64,000 nt of DNA from Nakamurella antarctica (GTDB taxonomy: Bacteria; Actinomycetota; Actinomycetes; Mycobacteriales; Nakamurellaceae). The stretch is from positions 1,178,001 to 1,242,000 of the forward strand of contig NZ_CP034170.1 in the NCBI RefSeq assembly GCF_003860405.1, written 5' to 3'. Shown here in pieces: positions 18,578 through 26,373 of this stretch (positions are counted from its first letter, which is position 1; each line of letters starts with the position of its first letter). The notes beneath the pieces were generated by a model, which made no database searches, was not told the DNA's origin, and saw nothing but the letters and a program-made list of their open reading frames with translations. The translations under genes were made by a program, and so were the position numbers.

Positions 18578-20068
18578 ATGACAAGCGAAGAGTTTGAGTC
18601 AGAGACCATTCTCGGCGAAAGCGCCGCCTCGACTATCCCTGGGCGGCCGATGCCCGCGCGGGATCCGTCTCAGTCGCGCTTCGACGAAGGTACCCAGGGC
18701 GACAAAGACCTATCCGACCGAGCTGCGCGGCGACGGATACAGAGCTTGTCTACCGAGCTTGAGGACATCACCGAGGTCGAATACCGCAAGATCCAACTCG
18801 AAAGAGTGGTACTGGTGGGAGTATGGGCCGGCGGCACCACCGCTGAGGCGGAAGCTTCGATGGCTGAACTGGCTCGACTCGCCGAAACCGCGGGTTCCAC
18901 CGTCCTTGACTCATTGATCCAGCGCCGCGATAAGCCCGATGGCGCAACCTATATCGGCTCAGGCAAGGTTCTCGAACTCCAGGAAATTGTGGATTCCACC
19001 GGTGCCGACACTGTAATTTGCGATGGTGAGCTCTCACCCAGTCAACTTCGAAATTTGGAGGAGCGACTCAATATCAAAGTCGTGGACCGCACAGCGCTCA
19101 TCTTGGATATTTTCGCCCAGCATGCGCGCAGCAAGGAAGGCAAAGCTCAAGTGGAGCTTGCTCAGCTCAACTACATGTTGCCGCGACTTCGCGGCTGGGG
19201 GGACGCGCTGTCCCGTCAGCGAGGAGGCCGGGTTGCTGCCGGTGCGGGAATCGGATCCCGAGGACCGGGTGAAACGAAGTTGGAGATTGACAAGCGTCGT
19301 ATCTACAAAAAAATCGCTTTGCTGAAGGACGAACTCGCTGCCATGCAGGTGGTGCGCGATACGAAGCGCTCGCAGCGGCAGGCGAACTCTGTCTCCGCAG
19401 TAACGATCACCGGGTATACCAACGCCGGCAAGTCATCATTGCTCAATAGCATCACCGATGCGGGTGTCCTCGTAGAAGACGCACTATTTGCCACTTTGGA
19501 CCCCACCACCAGAAAACATCGCACCTCTGATGGGCGGGTTTACACCCTCACGGATACCGTGGGGTTTGTCCGGCACCTTCCGCACCAATTGGTGGAGTCG
19601 TTCCGTTCCACTCTGGAAGAAATCGCTGACTCCGACCTGATGCTGCACGTTATTGATGGCACCGCAGAAAGGCCCGAGGACCAAGTGAGCGCAGTGCGCG
19701 AGGTCCTAGAGTCCATCGACGCCGGCCATGTCCCGGAGTTGTTGATCGTTAACAAAATTGATAGCGCGGACGAAGTCTCTCTCGCGCGTTTGCGTCACCT
19801 TTTGCCGGACGCGATTTTCGTGTCGGCGTGGACGGGCGAGGGCATGGATGCCCTCCGAGAGCGAATCGGAGCAATGCTTCCGAATCCCGCCATCGAGATC
19901 GATGTGTTGCTGCCTTTCGCGCAAGGCGCCTTGGCTGGTCGCATCCACTCGGAGGGAACGGTCTTGAGCCAAGAACACACCGAAGCAGGCACCCGAGTGC
20001 AGGCCCGCGTGCAGCCCAACCTGGCTGGCCTGCTTGAGCGGTACGCTGCAGTAGCCCTGGATCGCTAA
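18578..20068 (+). CDS. hflX: Ribosome-associated GTPase HflX
   Basis: HflX is a GTPase that rescues stalled ribosomes and, in mycobacteria, affects macrolide tolerance and hypoxia survival. The 496-residue protein has a 65-residue polar N-terminal extension, the glycine-rich HflX domain (GTTAEAEASMAELARLAETA, GKVLELQEIV, PRLRGWGDALSRQRGG), and the G domain with GYTNAGKSSLLN (G1), DTVGFVRHLP (G3) and NKID (G4). GGAAGA precedes the start at a short distance. Confidence 0.95.
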   Translation: MTSEEFESETILGESAASTIPGRPMPARDPSQSRFDEGTQGDKDLSDRAARRRIQSLSTELEDITEVEYRKIQLERVVLVGVWAGGTTAEAEASMAELARLAETAGSTVLDSLIQRRDKPDGATYIGSGKVLELQEIVDSTGADTVICDGELSPSQLRNLEERLNIKVVDRTALILDIFAQHARSKEGKAQVELAQLNYMLPRLRGWGDALSRQRGGRVAAGAGIGSRGPGETKLEIDKRRIYKKIALLKDELAAMQVVRDTKRSQRQANSVSAVTITGYTNAGKSSLLNSITDAGVLVEDALFATLDPTTRKHRTSDGRVYTLTDTVGFVRHLPHQLVESFRSTLEEIADSDLMLHVIDGTAERPEDQVSAVREVLESIDAGHVPELLIVNKIDSADEVSLARLRHLLPDAIFVSAWTGEGMDALRERIGAMLPNPAIEIDVLLPFAQGALAGRIHSEGTVLSQEHTEAGTRVQARVQPNLAGLLERYAAVALDR

Positions 20069-20154
20069 CACCGGAACAATCCGAGTAACCTGGGGATACG
20101 AATAACCGTTGTACCAGTTGAGTGACCGGCACATACTTGAGGAGGTCCACCGTC

Positions 20155-20463
20155 ATGGGTGCTTTGGCGTGGTGGCACTGGGCCATCATTTTGATTTTAT
20201 TTGTACTTCTTTTTGGCGCGAAGAAGCTTCCAGACGCGGCTCGCGGTGTCGGTCGTTCGTTACGGATTCTGAAGGCCGAGGTAGGTGCGATGAGCGAGGA
20301 TAAAAAGGACGACCCCGCGTCAGCTGTCGTGATCGCTCCGCCCGCAGCGACAGGCATGTCGGCCGCACAGTTGTCTCCGAACGCGGTCGAGCCGATCGAG
20401 CCAGCGCAGCCCCTTCATTCCGCACAAATCACTATCAACGGACGCCCGCTCGACCAGAACTAG
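20155..20463 (+). CDS. tatA: Sec-independent translocase subunit TatA
   Basis: TatA oligomers form the pore of the twin-arginine exporter for folded proteins. The 102-residue protein starts with a short polar part, one membrane helix (WAIILILFVLLFGAKKLPDAARG: helix, hinge with FG, and amphipathic helix), then an acidic C-terminal tail. GAGGAGG precedes ATG 20155, so the longer frame from 20122 is not used. No tatC is nearby; in most actinobacteria tatA and tatC are adjacent, so this is an isolated copy between hflX and lexA. A second tatA may exist elsewhere. Confidence 0.9.
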   Translation: MGALAWWHWAIILILFVLLFGAKKLPDAARGVGRSLRILKAEVGAMSEDKKDDPASAVVIAPPAATGMSAAQLSPNAVEPIEPAQPLHSAQITINGRPLDQN

Positions 20464-20569
20464 CGGTCAATACCTCGGGTTGAGCAAAAAGATGCTGGGA
20501 CTCCCTCCTAGGGCGTCACGGCCTCTTTCTCACTGTCCGGGGGCGACGGCACTGCAGGTGAGGACGGGC

Positions 20570-21361
20570 TCAGACCTTGCGTAGCAGCGCGACGACTTTG
20601 CCCATAATGATGGCTTCGTCTGCAGCAATTGGGTTGAAAGCTGGGTTATGGGGCATCAGCCACACGTGGCCATCGCGCCTGCGAAAGGTCTTGATCGTAG
20701 CCTCGCCATCTATCATTGCCGCCACAATCTCGCCATTATCCGCGACCGATTGTTGCCTGATCACCACCCAATCGCCGTCGGCGATAGCGGCTTCGATCAT
20801 GGATTCGCCCACCACTTTGAGCAAGAAAAGGTTACCTTCGCCAACGAGTTCCTTTGGGAGGGGGAAAACATCCTCGATCGCCTGTTCGGCGAGAATCGGG
20901 TTGCCGGCGGCGATTCGACCCACGACTGGAACAAAAGACGGGGTGGGCCGGTTCGCCCACTCTTCAGTGGTTTCCTCCATGGGGCGAATATCGACAGCGC
21001 GAGGGCGGTTGGGGTCTTTACGTAGCAATCCTTTTCGCTGAAGCGCTGTCAGTTGGTGCGCGACCGACGACGGGGACTTTAGTCCGACAGCTTCACCAAT
21101 CTCCCGAACGCTGGGTGGGTACCCGCGACGAGAGACCGATTCACGGATGAATTTCAACACCTTCCGTTGGCGAAGGGTCAAAACGACCGGCTCGTCGTTT
21201 TCGTCGACAACAGACTCTTCGGGCGTTGCGACGTCGAGGTCGGCGGGATCGACAACCTGAGCATCTGAAGCATCTGAAGCATTAGAGAGGTCCGCAGCCT
21301 CGTCCAGATCGGTCTCGAAGTCGGACCGCGCTGATGGGCGGCCACTTTTTGCGTCAACCAT
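20570..21361 (-). CDS. lexA: SOS repressor LexA
   Basis: LexA (263 residues) represses DNA-damage genes and cleaves itself when RecA filaments form. A 60-residue acidic N-terminal extension precedes the winged helix-turn-helix (about 61-125, with [20 protein letters not shown]). The cleavage site is Ala152-Gly153, and the catalytic dyad is Ser187 (VGESM) and Lys224 (ATIKTF). The start ATG 21361 has a GGAG site ten bases upstream. Three LexA boxes lie 100-195 bases upstream in the region shared with the divergent LysM gene, so lexA is auto-regulated. Confidence 0.97.
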   Translation of the reverse strand: MVDAKSGRPSARSDFETDLDEAADLSNASDASDAQVVDPADLDVATPEESVVDENDEPVVLTLRQRKVLKFIRESVSRRGYPPSVREIGEAVGLKSPSSVAHQLTALQRKGLLRKDPNRPRAVDIRPMEETTEEWANRPTPSFVPVVGRIAAGNPILAEQAIEDVFPLPKELVGEGNLFLLKVVGESMIEAAIADGDWVVIRQQSVADNGEIVAAMIDGEATIKTFRRRDGHVWLMPHNPAFNPIAADEAIIMGKVVALLRKV

Positions 21362-21461
21362 AGTGTGTTGCTCCGGATTCTCGTCACCAATTCTCGTTAC
21401 CGTTCCGGGCCTGAAAGCCCCTTCACGGATGACTCCAGACTAGGCCCGCCCACATCACAAT

Positions 21462-21477
21462 TCAAACATTCGTTCGA
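21462..21477. promoter_or_regulatory. LexA (SOS) box 1, lexA side
   Basis: TCAAACATTCGTTCGA matches TCGAAC-N4-GTTCGA with one change. It is the box closest to lexA and probably overlaps its promoter. Confidence 0.8.
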
Positions 21478-21524
21478 TCAACACGCCGATAGGTATTTCA
21501 ATTCTGTCGGTTTGGGTGTACAAA

Positions 21525-21540
21525 TCGAGCAAGCGTTCGA
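21525..21540. promoter_or_regulatory. LexA (SOS) box 2
   Basis: TCGAGCAAGCGTTCGA matches the consensus with one change. It directly abuts box 3. Confidence 0.85.
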
Positions 21541-21556
21541 TAGAACGCCCGTTCGA
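21541..21556. promoter_or_regulatory. LexA (SOS) box 3, LysM-gene side
   Basis: TAGAACGCCCGTTCGA matches the consensus with one change. Boxes 2 and 3 follow each other without a gap, placing two LexA dimers 16 bases apart between lexA and the LysM gene. Confidence 0.8.
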
Positions 21557-21776
21557 TGTTCGATCACATGTACTGGAATTTTCCCACTGAAGCATCCGGG
21601 CAGGGATGGCACGTCGACTTCCTGCCCCTTTCGAAAAGCGGTTGTCGGTGCTAGTGCGGATACTTCGAAATGCAGGACACCGGACACAAGTAAACGGAGC
21701 AATTCGACCTGGCGCGGTAGAGAGTTTCGGCCTGGCCAGCGACAGGGAGATGGGACGAGAAGAGGATGGCGCAGCG

Positions 21777-22409
21777 ATGAACGGGCAGGTAGCGAGCAGG
21801 CAGGAACAGGACGAGAGCGGGCAGATGATGAGCGAGCAGGGTAGGAGTGATCGGGGAATCAGATGGCAGCGCTTGCGCGATGTGCGTGTGAGCTCGTACG
21901 CAGTCGGCGGTGGTCGCTCGCCCGCACGCTCTTCGCTGCTCGAACTGGAAGGCGGTTCGTGGGTCGGTGCGTCTATGGAGCAGGGGACAGCAACGTCTCT
22001 ACCCATCGCCCCAACTCGTCGTCGGGCACGCACGGTCGGTACTCGGCGCCCACCCATCGCTCCCATTGCCACCGCCTTTGAGCGGTCGACGATTTCGGGC
22101 AGCCGCGGTTGTGCTCGGCAGGCGACATCAGATTCTGGGTATCGCATGAGCCAGTGGGCTCGTCTGTCGATCACCATCTCCGTAGCCGCTACTGGGGTGC
22201 TGCTGCTGCTTGGCGGATTTGGCCCTAGTGCTCACTTGCCGACTGAACAGCTCACGGTCGCGCCCGGCCAGAGCCTGTGGACCATTGCTCAAACAGTGGC
22301 GCCCGACGTCGATCCGCGCATCACCGTCAACCAGATTATGGACATCAACGGTATGGATTCGGAAGTACTGGCTGCGGGCGAAGTGCTGCTCGTACCCGTA
22401 GCGGGCTGA
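21777..22409 (+). CDS. SOS-controlled LysM protein, ChiZ/DivS-like
   Basis: The product ends in one membrane helix (about 20 residues, LSITISVAATGVLLLLGGFG) and an extracellular LysM domain (LTVAPGQSLWTIAQTVAPDV through VLLVP), preceded by a long basic, disordered cytoplasmic part. This layout and the divergent place next to lexA match Rv2719c (ChiZ) and the SOS division inhibitors DivS and YneA. It probably delays division during DNA damage. The start is uncertain: ATG 21777 has AGAGGA ten bases upstream (210 residues), while the frame stays open to 21606. LexA boxes end at 21556. Confidence 0.8.
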   Translation: MNGQVASRQEQDESGQMMSEQGRSDRGIRWQRLRDVRVSSYAVGGGRSPARSSLLELEGGSWVGASMEQGTATSLPIAPTRRRARTVGTRRPPIAPIATAFERSTISGSRGCARQATSDSGYRMSQWARLSITISVAATGVLLLLGGFGPSAHLPTEQLTVAPGQSLWTIAQTVAPDVDPRITVNQIMDINGMDSEVLAAGEVLLVPVAG

Positions 22410-22643
22410 CCACCACCTCGCCCTGAGGCAGGCTCGCAAAAATAGCGACTGTTGGCCGGTAAAGTGACAGACGGTGGGTTTCTGGCGGCTGACGAGGTGC
22501 TGCTGCCGCGAGACCAACCAGGAGAAGGCTCCGTGTGCAGGCGCTCTCCTGTCCGCCTCAACGATGCCAGGCTAGTGCTGCCCCTCCTCCGATCTCGTCA
22601 CGATCTTGACGGCGAAGGGGCGAGGGAAGGGTGCAACCCCACC

Positions 22644-23234
22644 ATGAGATGCCCGTTCTGCCGATATTCCGATTCAAAAGTGATCGATTCCCGCGAAGTG
22701 GACGACGGCCAGGCGATTCGGCGCCGCCGTTCCTGTCCAGAGTGCTCACGCCGTTTCACCACAGTGGAAGAATCCGTCCTCGCCGTTGTGAAGCGGAGCG
22801 GTGTTACCGAACCCTTCAGTAGGGCAAAAGTGGTGGTAGGAGTGCGCCGGGCCTGCCAAGGCAGGCCGGTTGATGAGGACGCCTTGGCATTGCTGTCACA
22901 GCAGGTTGAGGACGCTATTAGGGCCACCGGCTGCGCAGAAATCAGCAGCCACGAGGTGGGCCTAGAGATCCTAGAACCGCTGCGAAATTTGGACGAAGTC
23001 GCCTACCTGAGGTTCGCATCGGTCTATCGATCCTTCGACTCCGTGGACGACTTCGAGAATGAGATCGACCGGCTGCGTACCGAGACGGCTGAGCGAAGTG
23101 CTGCGGGTCGATCGAATCTTGCTCACACGGAAGGGGGCGCTGACCCCGAGACGGATGGGGCAACCCTAGAAGCGGAGGGTGATGTGAGGTGCGCAGCCAC
23201 TAGCGTCGCGGCTAAGGGCCTTGCCCCGTCGTGA
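22644..23234 (+). CDS. nrdR: Ribonucleotide reductase repressor NrdR
   Basis: NrdR senses ATP/dATP through an ATP-cone and represses ribonucleotide reductase genes. Zinc-ribbon cysteines C3, C6, C31 and C34 are present (CPFC and CPEC), followed by RRFTTVEE and the ATP-cone with [17 protein letters not shown]. The conserved domain ends near residue 150 ([14 protein letters not shown]); the last 45 residues are a polar extension. ATG 22644 starts the family N-terminus exactly. The nrdJ gene that often follows nrdR in actinobacteria is absent. Confidence 0.96.
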   Translation: MRCPFCRYSDSKVIDSREVDDGQAIRRRRSCPECSRRFTTVEESVLAVVKRSGVTEPFSRAKVVVGVRRACQGRPVDEDALALLSQQVEDAIRATGCAEISSHEVGLEILEPLRNLDEVAYLRFASVYRSFDSVDDFENEIDRLRTETAERSAAGRSNLAHTEGGADPETDGATLEAEGDVRCAATSVAAKGLAPS

Positions 23235-23802
23235 ACGACGTCGGCGTGCCTGAATCTTTCCTGCGCCCCTGACTGCTCAGTGGCGGATTAGATCCTGCCG
23301 AGCATTTATCGCTGCCCCCGCCCGATCGCAACTGCTTGCGGTTCTGCCGGGACCACGCAGAGCTAGCCGAAAGATCTGCTGTGGGCCTGCGCTGTCGAAT
23401 TACTACAGATGGCGGTAGCGTCGCAGCGGCGAGCTCCATTACCCGCATTTCCGATCAGTGGCAGGCAGACAGCTTCCGGGCGCCAAGCTCCCGGCGGTCG
23501 TGCCAGCGTCGGATGCCGGGCACCACCGTCAGGTCCACGGCCTGGATGGACGCCAATAGCGAATGCACAACCTCGCGGACCGGGCTCTTTAGCACTTGGG
23601 CGCCATGCACCTCGTCCTACCGGGTGAACAGTGGGCGAGCGCGTGCGGCTTCAAGTCAGGAATGTTGCGGTGGCCCGCCAGGGTCCTGGATGTGACCGCA
23701 CCACCCGCCGCAAGCACGCGCTCAATAGGGGTGCCAAGGGGCTGGACCAGCTGCGGGCCCATTTGGCAAAGTCCCGAGCGTTCAGCAAGTCGGTCCGGCG
23801 TT
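23235..23802. other. Region without a clear gene after nrdR
   Basis: This 568-base stretch lies between nrdR and the minus-strand GNAT gene. No frame shows a recognisable family. On the minus strand two neighbouring frames look partly protein-like: one ending at a TAA near 23590 after about 55 codons from an ATG near 23764, and another ending at a TGA near 23457. The shift between them could mean a decayed gene, but the evidence is weak. No terminal repeats or transposase motifs were seen. Confidence 0.35.
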
Positions 23803-24411
23803 TTAGGTGCCGCCTACTGCTGCGCCGCCACCCGCATCATCGGCTGACAGGCCGCGGTCCGCTGGTAGCGGTAGGGCTCGGCCGAGGATCGCGAAAGGTC
23901 GAGGGTCACCGGCAAATTGATAGCGCCGCAGGACGTCGACGAATCCCAGACGACGATAAAGGCGCCAAGCGCGATTCTCGCCCTCGGGAGTGGAGAGTAG
24001 GACCACGTCTTCCGTGGAAGGTGCAAGAAAAGCGCGGACGAGGGCCTCGCCGATGCCCGCACCCTGGGTATCCGGGCGCACATGCAACTCGGTGAGTTCG
24101 CGGTACTGGGTAAACCACTCCCGGACGAGCGTGTCGGTCAGACCACGCCGCACTTCGCCGTGCCACCACTGGTCCGCTGCGCCGGTGTACCCAAAGCACA
24201 TGCCTAAGACGCTGCCCTGTTTATCCAGCGCCACCACCCCATGGAAACCGACACGGTTACTGTGGTCTAGCCACAACGGGCGCCGCTGCCCGTGCGTGTA
24301 GGCCGGGTAGCCCATTGCGGCAACATAGACGCCGAGAAGTTCGTCCACCCTGGCGCGGAACTGGGCGGGTGTCAATGCCATCACTCGATACGGCTGGGCC
24401 GCGACCGTCAT
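23803..24411 (-). CDS. GNAT family N-acetyltransferase
   Basis: The 202-residue protein has the GNAT core: LTELHVRPDTQGAGIGEALV contains the acetyl-CoA pyrophosphate loop (QGAGIG, about residues 115-122) and is followed by RAWRLYRRLGFVDVLRRYQF, the usual C-terminal motif. The N-terminal part (WLDHSNRVGFHGVVALD) resembles actinobacterial GNAT proteins of unknown substrate. The start overlaps the stop of the next upstream ORF by four bases, suggesting one operon on the minus strand. Confidence 0.85.
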   Translation of the reverse strand: MTVAAQPYRVMALTPAQFRARVDELLGVYVAAMGYPAYTHGQRRPLWLDHSNRVGFHGVVALDKQGSVLGMCFGYTGAADQWWHGEVRRGLTDTLVREWFTQYRELTELHVRPDTQGAGIGEALVRAFLAPSTEDVVLLSTPEGENRAWRLYRRLGFVDVLRRYQFAGDPRPFAILGRALPLPADRGLSADDAGGGAAVGGT

Positions 24412-24698
24412 ATCGAATCCTCATTACTGGGCCGCACGACCAGAGTGTCGGGGGTCAGCCCTAAGGTGCAATTGTCTGCACTCGAGACCAGGGTGTGCCG
24501 CATGATCTTCAATCCCAAGACTTCGTCGCGAACCGTGCCGGCGCGAACCGTGCCGGCGCGAACTGTGCCGTCGCGAATGATGATGGCAGTGGTGCAAGAG
24601 CGGGACCGCTCTGCGAATTCGACGGGCGCCCCCGAAGCCACTTTGGGCGGGTGCTCGGCACTAGATGCATTTCTCAATGAGAACACGCCAACCTCCAT
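24408..24698 (-). CDS. Hypothetical protein, about 96 residues
   Basis: This minus-strand frame of up to 96 codons ends with an ATGA overlap onto the GNAT gene, which is the main support that it is real. It has no recognised domain. Three in-frame 15-base repeats encode a repeated GTVRA motif in the middle; the C-terminus contains CTLGLTPDTLVVR. No ribosome site is visible at ATG 24698. The LexA box at 24720 lies 22 bases upstream, so it could be damage-regulated together with the divergent HEPN gene. Confidence 0.45.
   Translation of the reverse strand: MEVGVFSLRNASSAEHPPKVASGAPVEFAERSRSCTTAIIIRDGTVRAGTVRAGTVRDEVLGLKIMRHTLVSSADNCTLGLTPDTLVVRPSNEDSI
24528..24572. repeat. Three 15-bp tandem repeats
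   Basis: Units 24528-24542 and 24543-24557 are identical (GCGAACCGTGCCGGC); 24558-24572 differs at two positions. The period is a multiple of three and stays in frame with the minus-strand ORF. Confidence 0.85.
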
Positions 24699-24719
24699 TG
24701 TCGGTGACAGGGCGTACTA

Positions 24720-24735
24720 TCGAACGCACGTTCGA
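24720..24735. promoter_or_regulatory. Perfect LexA (SOS) box before HEPN gene
   Basis: TCGAACGCACGTTCGA is an exact match to TCGAAC-N4-GTTCGA, and the symmetry extends one base on each side. It is the best LexA site in the window, lying 22 bases before the HEPN gene start and 22 bases before the divergent small ORF. Confidence 0.9.
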
Positions 24736-24757
24736 TGAATGGAAAGAGGTGCTTCAC

Positions 24758-25474
24758 ATGGTGACAACAACTTCAGTCGGTCAGATCTCTGAGCGCTCGA
24801 TCTTGGACGGGTCGCTCGACCTTGCAGGGGATGGGGAGGGGGAGGTCGCTGTGCCGTCAGCTTCGAAACTAGGCAAGCGCATGCGGCGGTCGGCGGTGGG
24901 TAGCACCTCTGCCATGACGACGGCTACTGCCACGGTAGTGAGCGTGCGCATCCCAGCAACACCGGCAGCGCGAACTGCACGAATCCGCAGCGGCGCCGGG
25001 GTACGCCCGAGCTCTGCCGCTTCACCCTCCATGCGCGTTCGCACAGCAGCGAATTCACCTCGAACAGCGCAGCCAGAGGTAGCTTCACGTGTCAGCGTTA
25101 CGGGGCCTGTATCGGCCCATGCTCTGGCGCAATGCGCGGGTGCGCGCGCGGGTCTCAATCACGCGATGGGACTAAGCGAGCCCGCAGACCGGTTCGCAGC
25201 TGCCCACTTGGCCGCACTGAAAATGGCCGCCGCCATTTTGGAAACGCGTCCTCGTCCAACATCCAGGTCCTTTAAGCACGCGAGCGCATGGGTGCTGTTA
25301 ACCAAGGTGACACCAGAACTGGAAAACTGGTCGAACTATTTTGCCGCAGGCTCGGCCAAGCGAAAAGCGGCAGAGGCAGGAATTACCCGATTCATTTCGG
25401 CGCAAGATGCCGACGACATGGTGCGGCAAACAGCGGCTTTTCTTGAGATTGCTGAATCGATGGTGGGGGCATAG
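24758..25474 (+). CDS. SAV_6107-type HEPN domain protein, SOS-controlled
   Basis: The 238-residue product has a low-complexity A/S/T/R-rich N-terminal half (to about residue 120) and a helical C-terminal half matching the SAV_6107-type HEPN family: AAAHLAALKMAAAILETRPRP, HASAWVLLTKVTPELENWSNYF, and the KRKAAEAGI stretch. HEPN domains are often RNA-cleaving or nucleotide-transferase partners, but the typical R-x4-6-H active motif is not clearly seen here. ATG 24758 has AAAGAGG in front. A perfect LexA box lies just upstream, so expression should rise on DNA damage. ParA-like and DNA polymerase IV genes follow. Confidence 0.75.
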   Translation: MVTTTSVGQISERSILDGSLDLAGDGEGEVAVPSASKLGKRMRRSAVGSTSAMTTATATVVSVRIPATPAARTARIRSGAGVRPSSAASPSMRVRTAANSPRTAQPEVASRVSVTGPVSAHALAQCAGARAGLNHAMGLSEPADRFAAAHLAALKMAAAILETRPRPTSRSFKHASAWVLLTKVTPELENWSNYFAAGSAKRKAAEAGITRFISAQDADDMVRQTAAFLEIAESMVGA

Positions 25475-25521
25475 ATCGAAATCCTCAGACTGCTCCTCGC
25501 TGCTGGACCGTAGCGACTGGA

Positions 25522-26298
25522 TCAGGTCGCCCGGGACGCTGATCGCAACAACCGGTCCAGCAGCGTGTCGAAAACAGCCGCAACCTCGCGGGCGCCTGCA
25601 GTGGGCCAGTCGTGGATCGGGATACCTGCGCCTTGGGCCTGCTGAATCGCAGACCGGTCTGGCAAGTTGGGGCTCAGGACAAGAGGGCCGAAAAGGTCTT
25701 TCAACTCCGTGTACCGATATTCCTGCTCGACCGAGCGAGTCCGAGCGCGGTTCACTACTACACCGAGAGGTCGCAGGCCCGGATTACTCCTGACCCGTTC
25801 GTCGTGCACAGCTTCAAGCGCGCGCTGAACACCTGTAACCGCGTAAAGGGCTGGCTCTGTCACCAAGATTGCCCTATCGCTTGCAACAAGGCCGTTGCGC
25901 GTCAGCTGCCCGAGGGAGGGCGGGCAGTCAATGAGAACCAAGTCCGGCGCAGGGTAGATGCGGCCCACACCGATTCGAAGCCGGTTAAGCCGTGTCCTGC
26001 TTGGATCGGGATTGTTGTGACGTTCTGCTGCTTCGCTGCCAGCGAGAACGCGCACAGATTCGCCCCACGCGCTGGGACGAATCGCCAAAGCCATCACAGC
26101 CACGGTGGGGTTGCCCAAAACGTCAGCGATCGTCGCTTCGAACCCTTGCGGCTCCAAGGTCGTCGTCGCGTTGCTCTGGGGGTCTAGATCGACCACGACG
26201 GTGGAGATGCCTCTCTGCCGTGCGGCGGAGGCCAAACCGAGGGTGACGGTGGTTTTCCCCACACCACCTTTGAGAGATAACACGCTGGCTACAAGCAC
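25522..26298 (-). CDS. ParA-family ATPase
   Basis: The 258-residue protein has the deviant Walker A KGGVGKTT (about residues 10-17), switch VVDLDPQSNATT and Walker B VLIDCPPSLGQLTRNGL, all typical of ParA/Soj ATPases. No parB gene or parS site is nearby, so it is an orphan ParA, probably positioning some cargo on the nucleoid or at the membrane. GTG 26298 is preferred because a minus-strand TACGGT box ends seven bases before it. It lies between the SOS-controlled HEPN gene and dinB, convergent with the former and divergent from the latter. Confidence 0.88.
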   Translation of the reverse strand: MLVASVLSLKGGVGKTTVTLGLASAARQRGISTVVVDLDPQSNATTTLEPQGFEATIADVLGNPTVAVMALAIRPSAWGESVRVLAGSEAAERHNNPDPSRTRLNRLRIGVGRIYPAPDLVLIDCPPSLGQLTRNGLVASDRAILVTEPALYAVTGVQRALEAVHDERVRSNPGLRPLGVVVNRARTRSVEQEYRYTELKDLFGPLVLSPNLPDRSAIQQAQGAGIPIHDWPTAGAREVAAVFDTLLDRLLRSASRAT

Positions 26299-26302
26299 GC
26301 CG

Positions 26303-26319
26303 GTTACCGTACAGGTAAC
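26303..26319. promoter_or_regulatory. Inverted repeat over the parA-like promoter
   Basis: GTTACC-GTACA-GGTAAC is a perfect 6-5-6 inverted repeat. Its centre contains the minus-strand TACGGT -10 box (26306-26311) of the ParA-like gene, so a repressor bound here would block that promoter. The same region serves the divergent dinB gene. Confidence 0.55.
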
Positions 26320-26373
26320 GCTGCTTCACGCGAGTTCGCCCACGACCTCAGCAGCCCTATAGAAGGGACTTTG

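Noticed and set aside
22600-22643. GGGAAGGGTGCAACCCC before nrdR resembling part of a cobalamin riboswitch
   Set aside because: The remaining conserved blocks of the B12 box are missing or in the wrong order, and no nrdJ follows.
26320-26345. TTCACG stretch near the ParA-like gene as a parS half-site
   Set aside because: The parS palindrome TGTTTCACGTGAAACA is not present, only a short half match.
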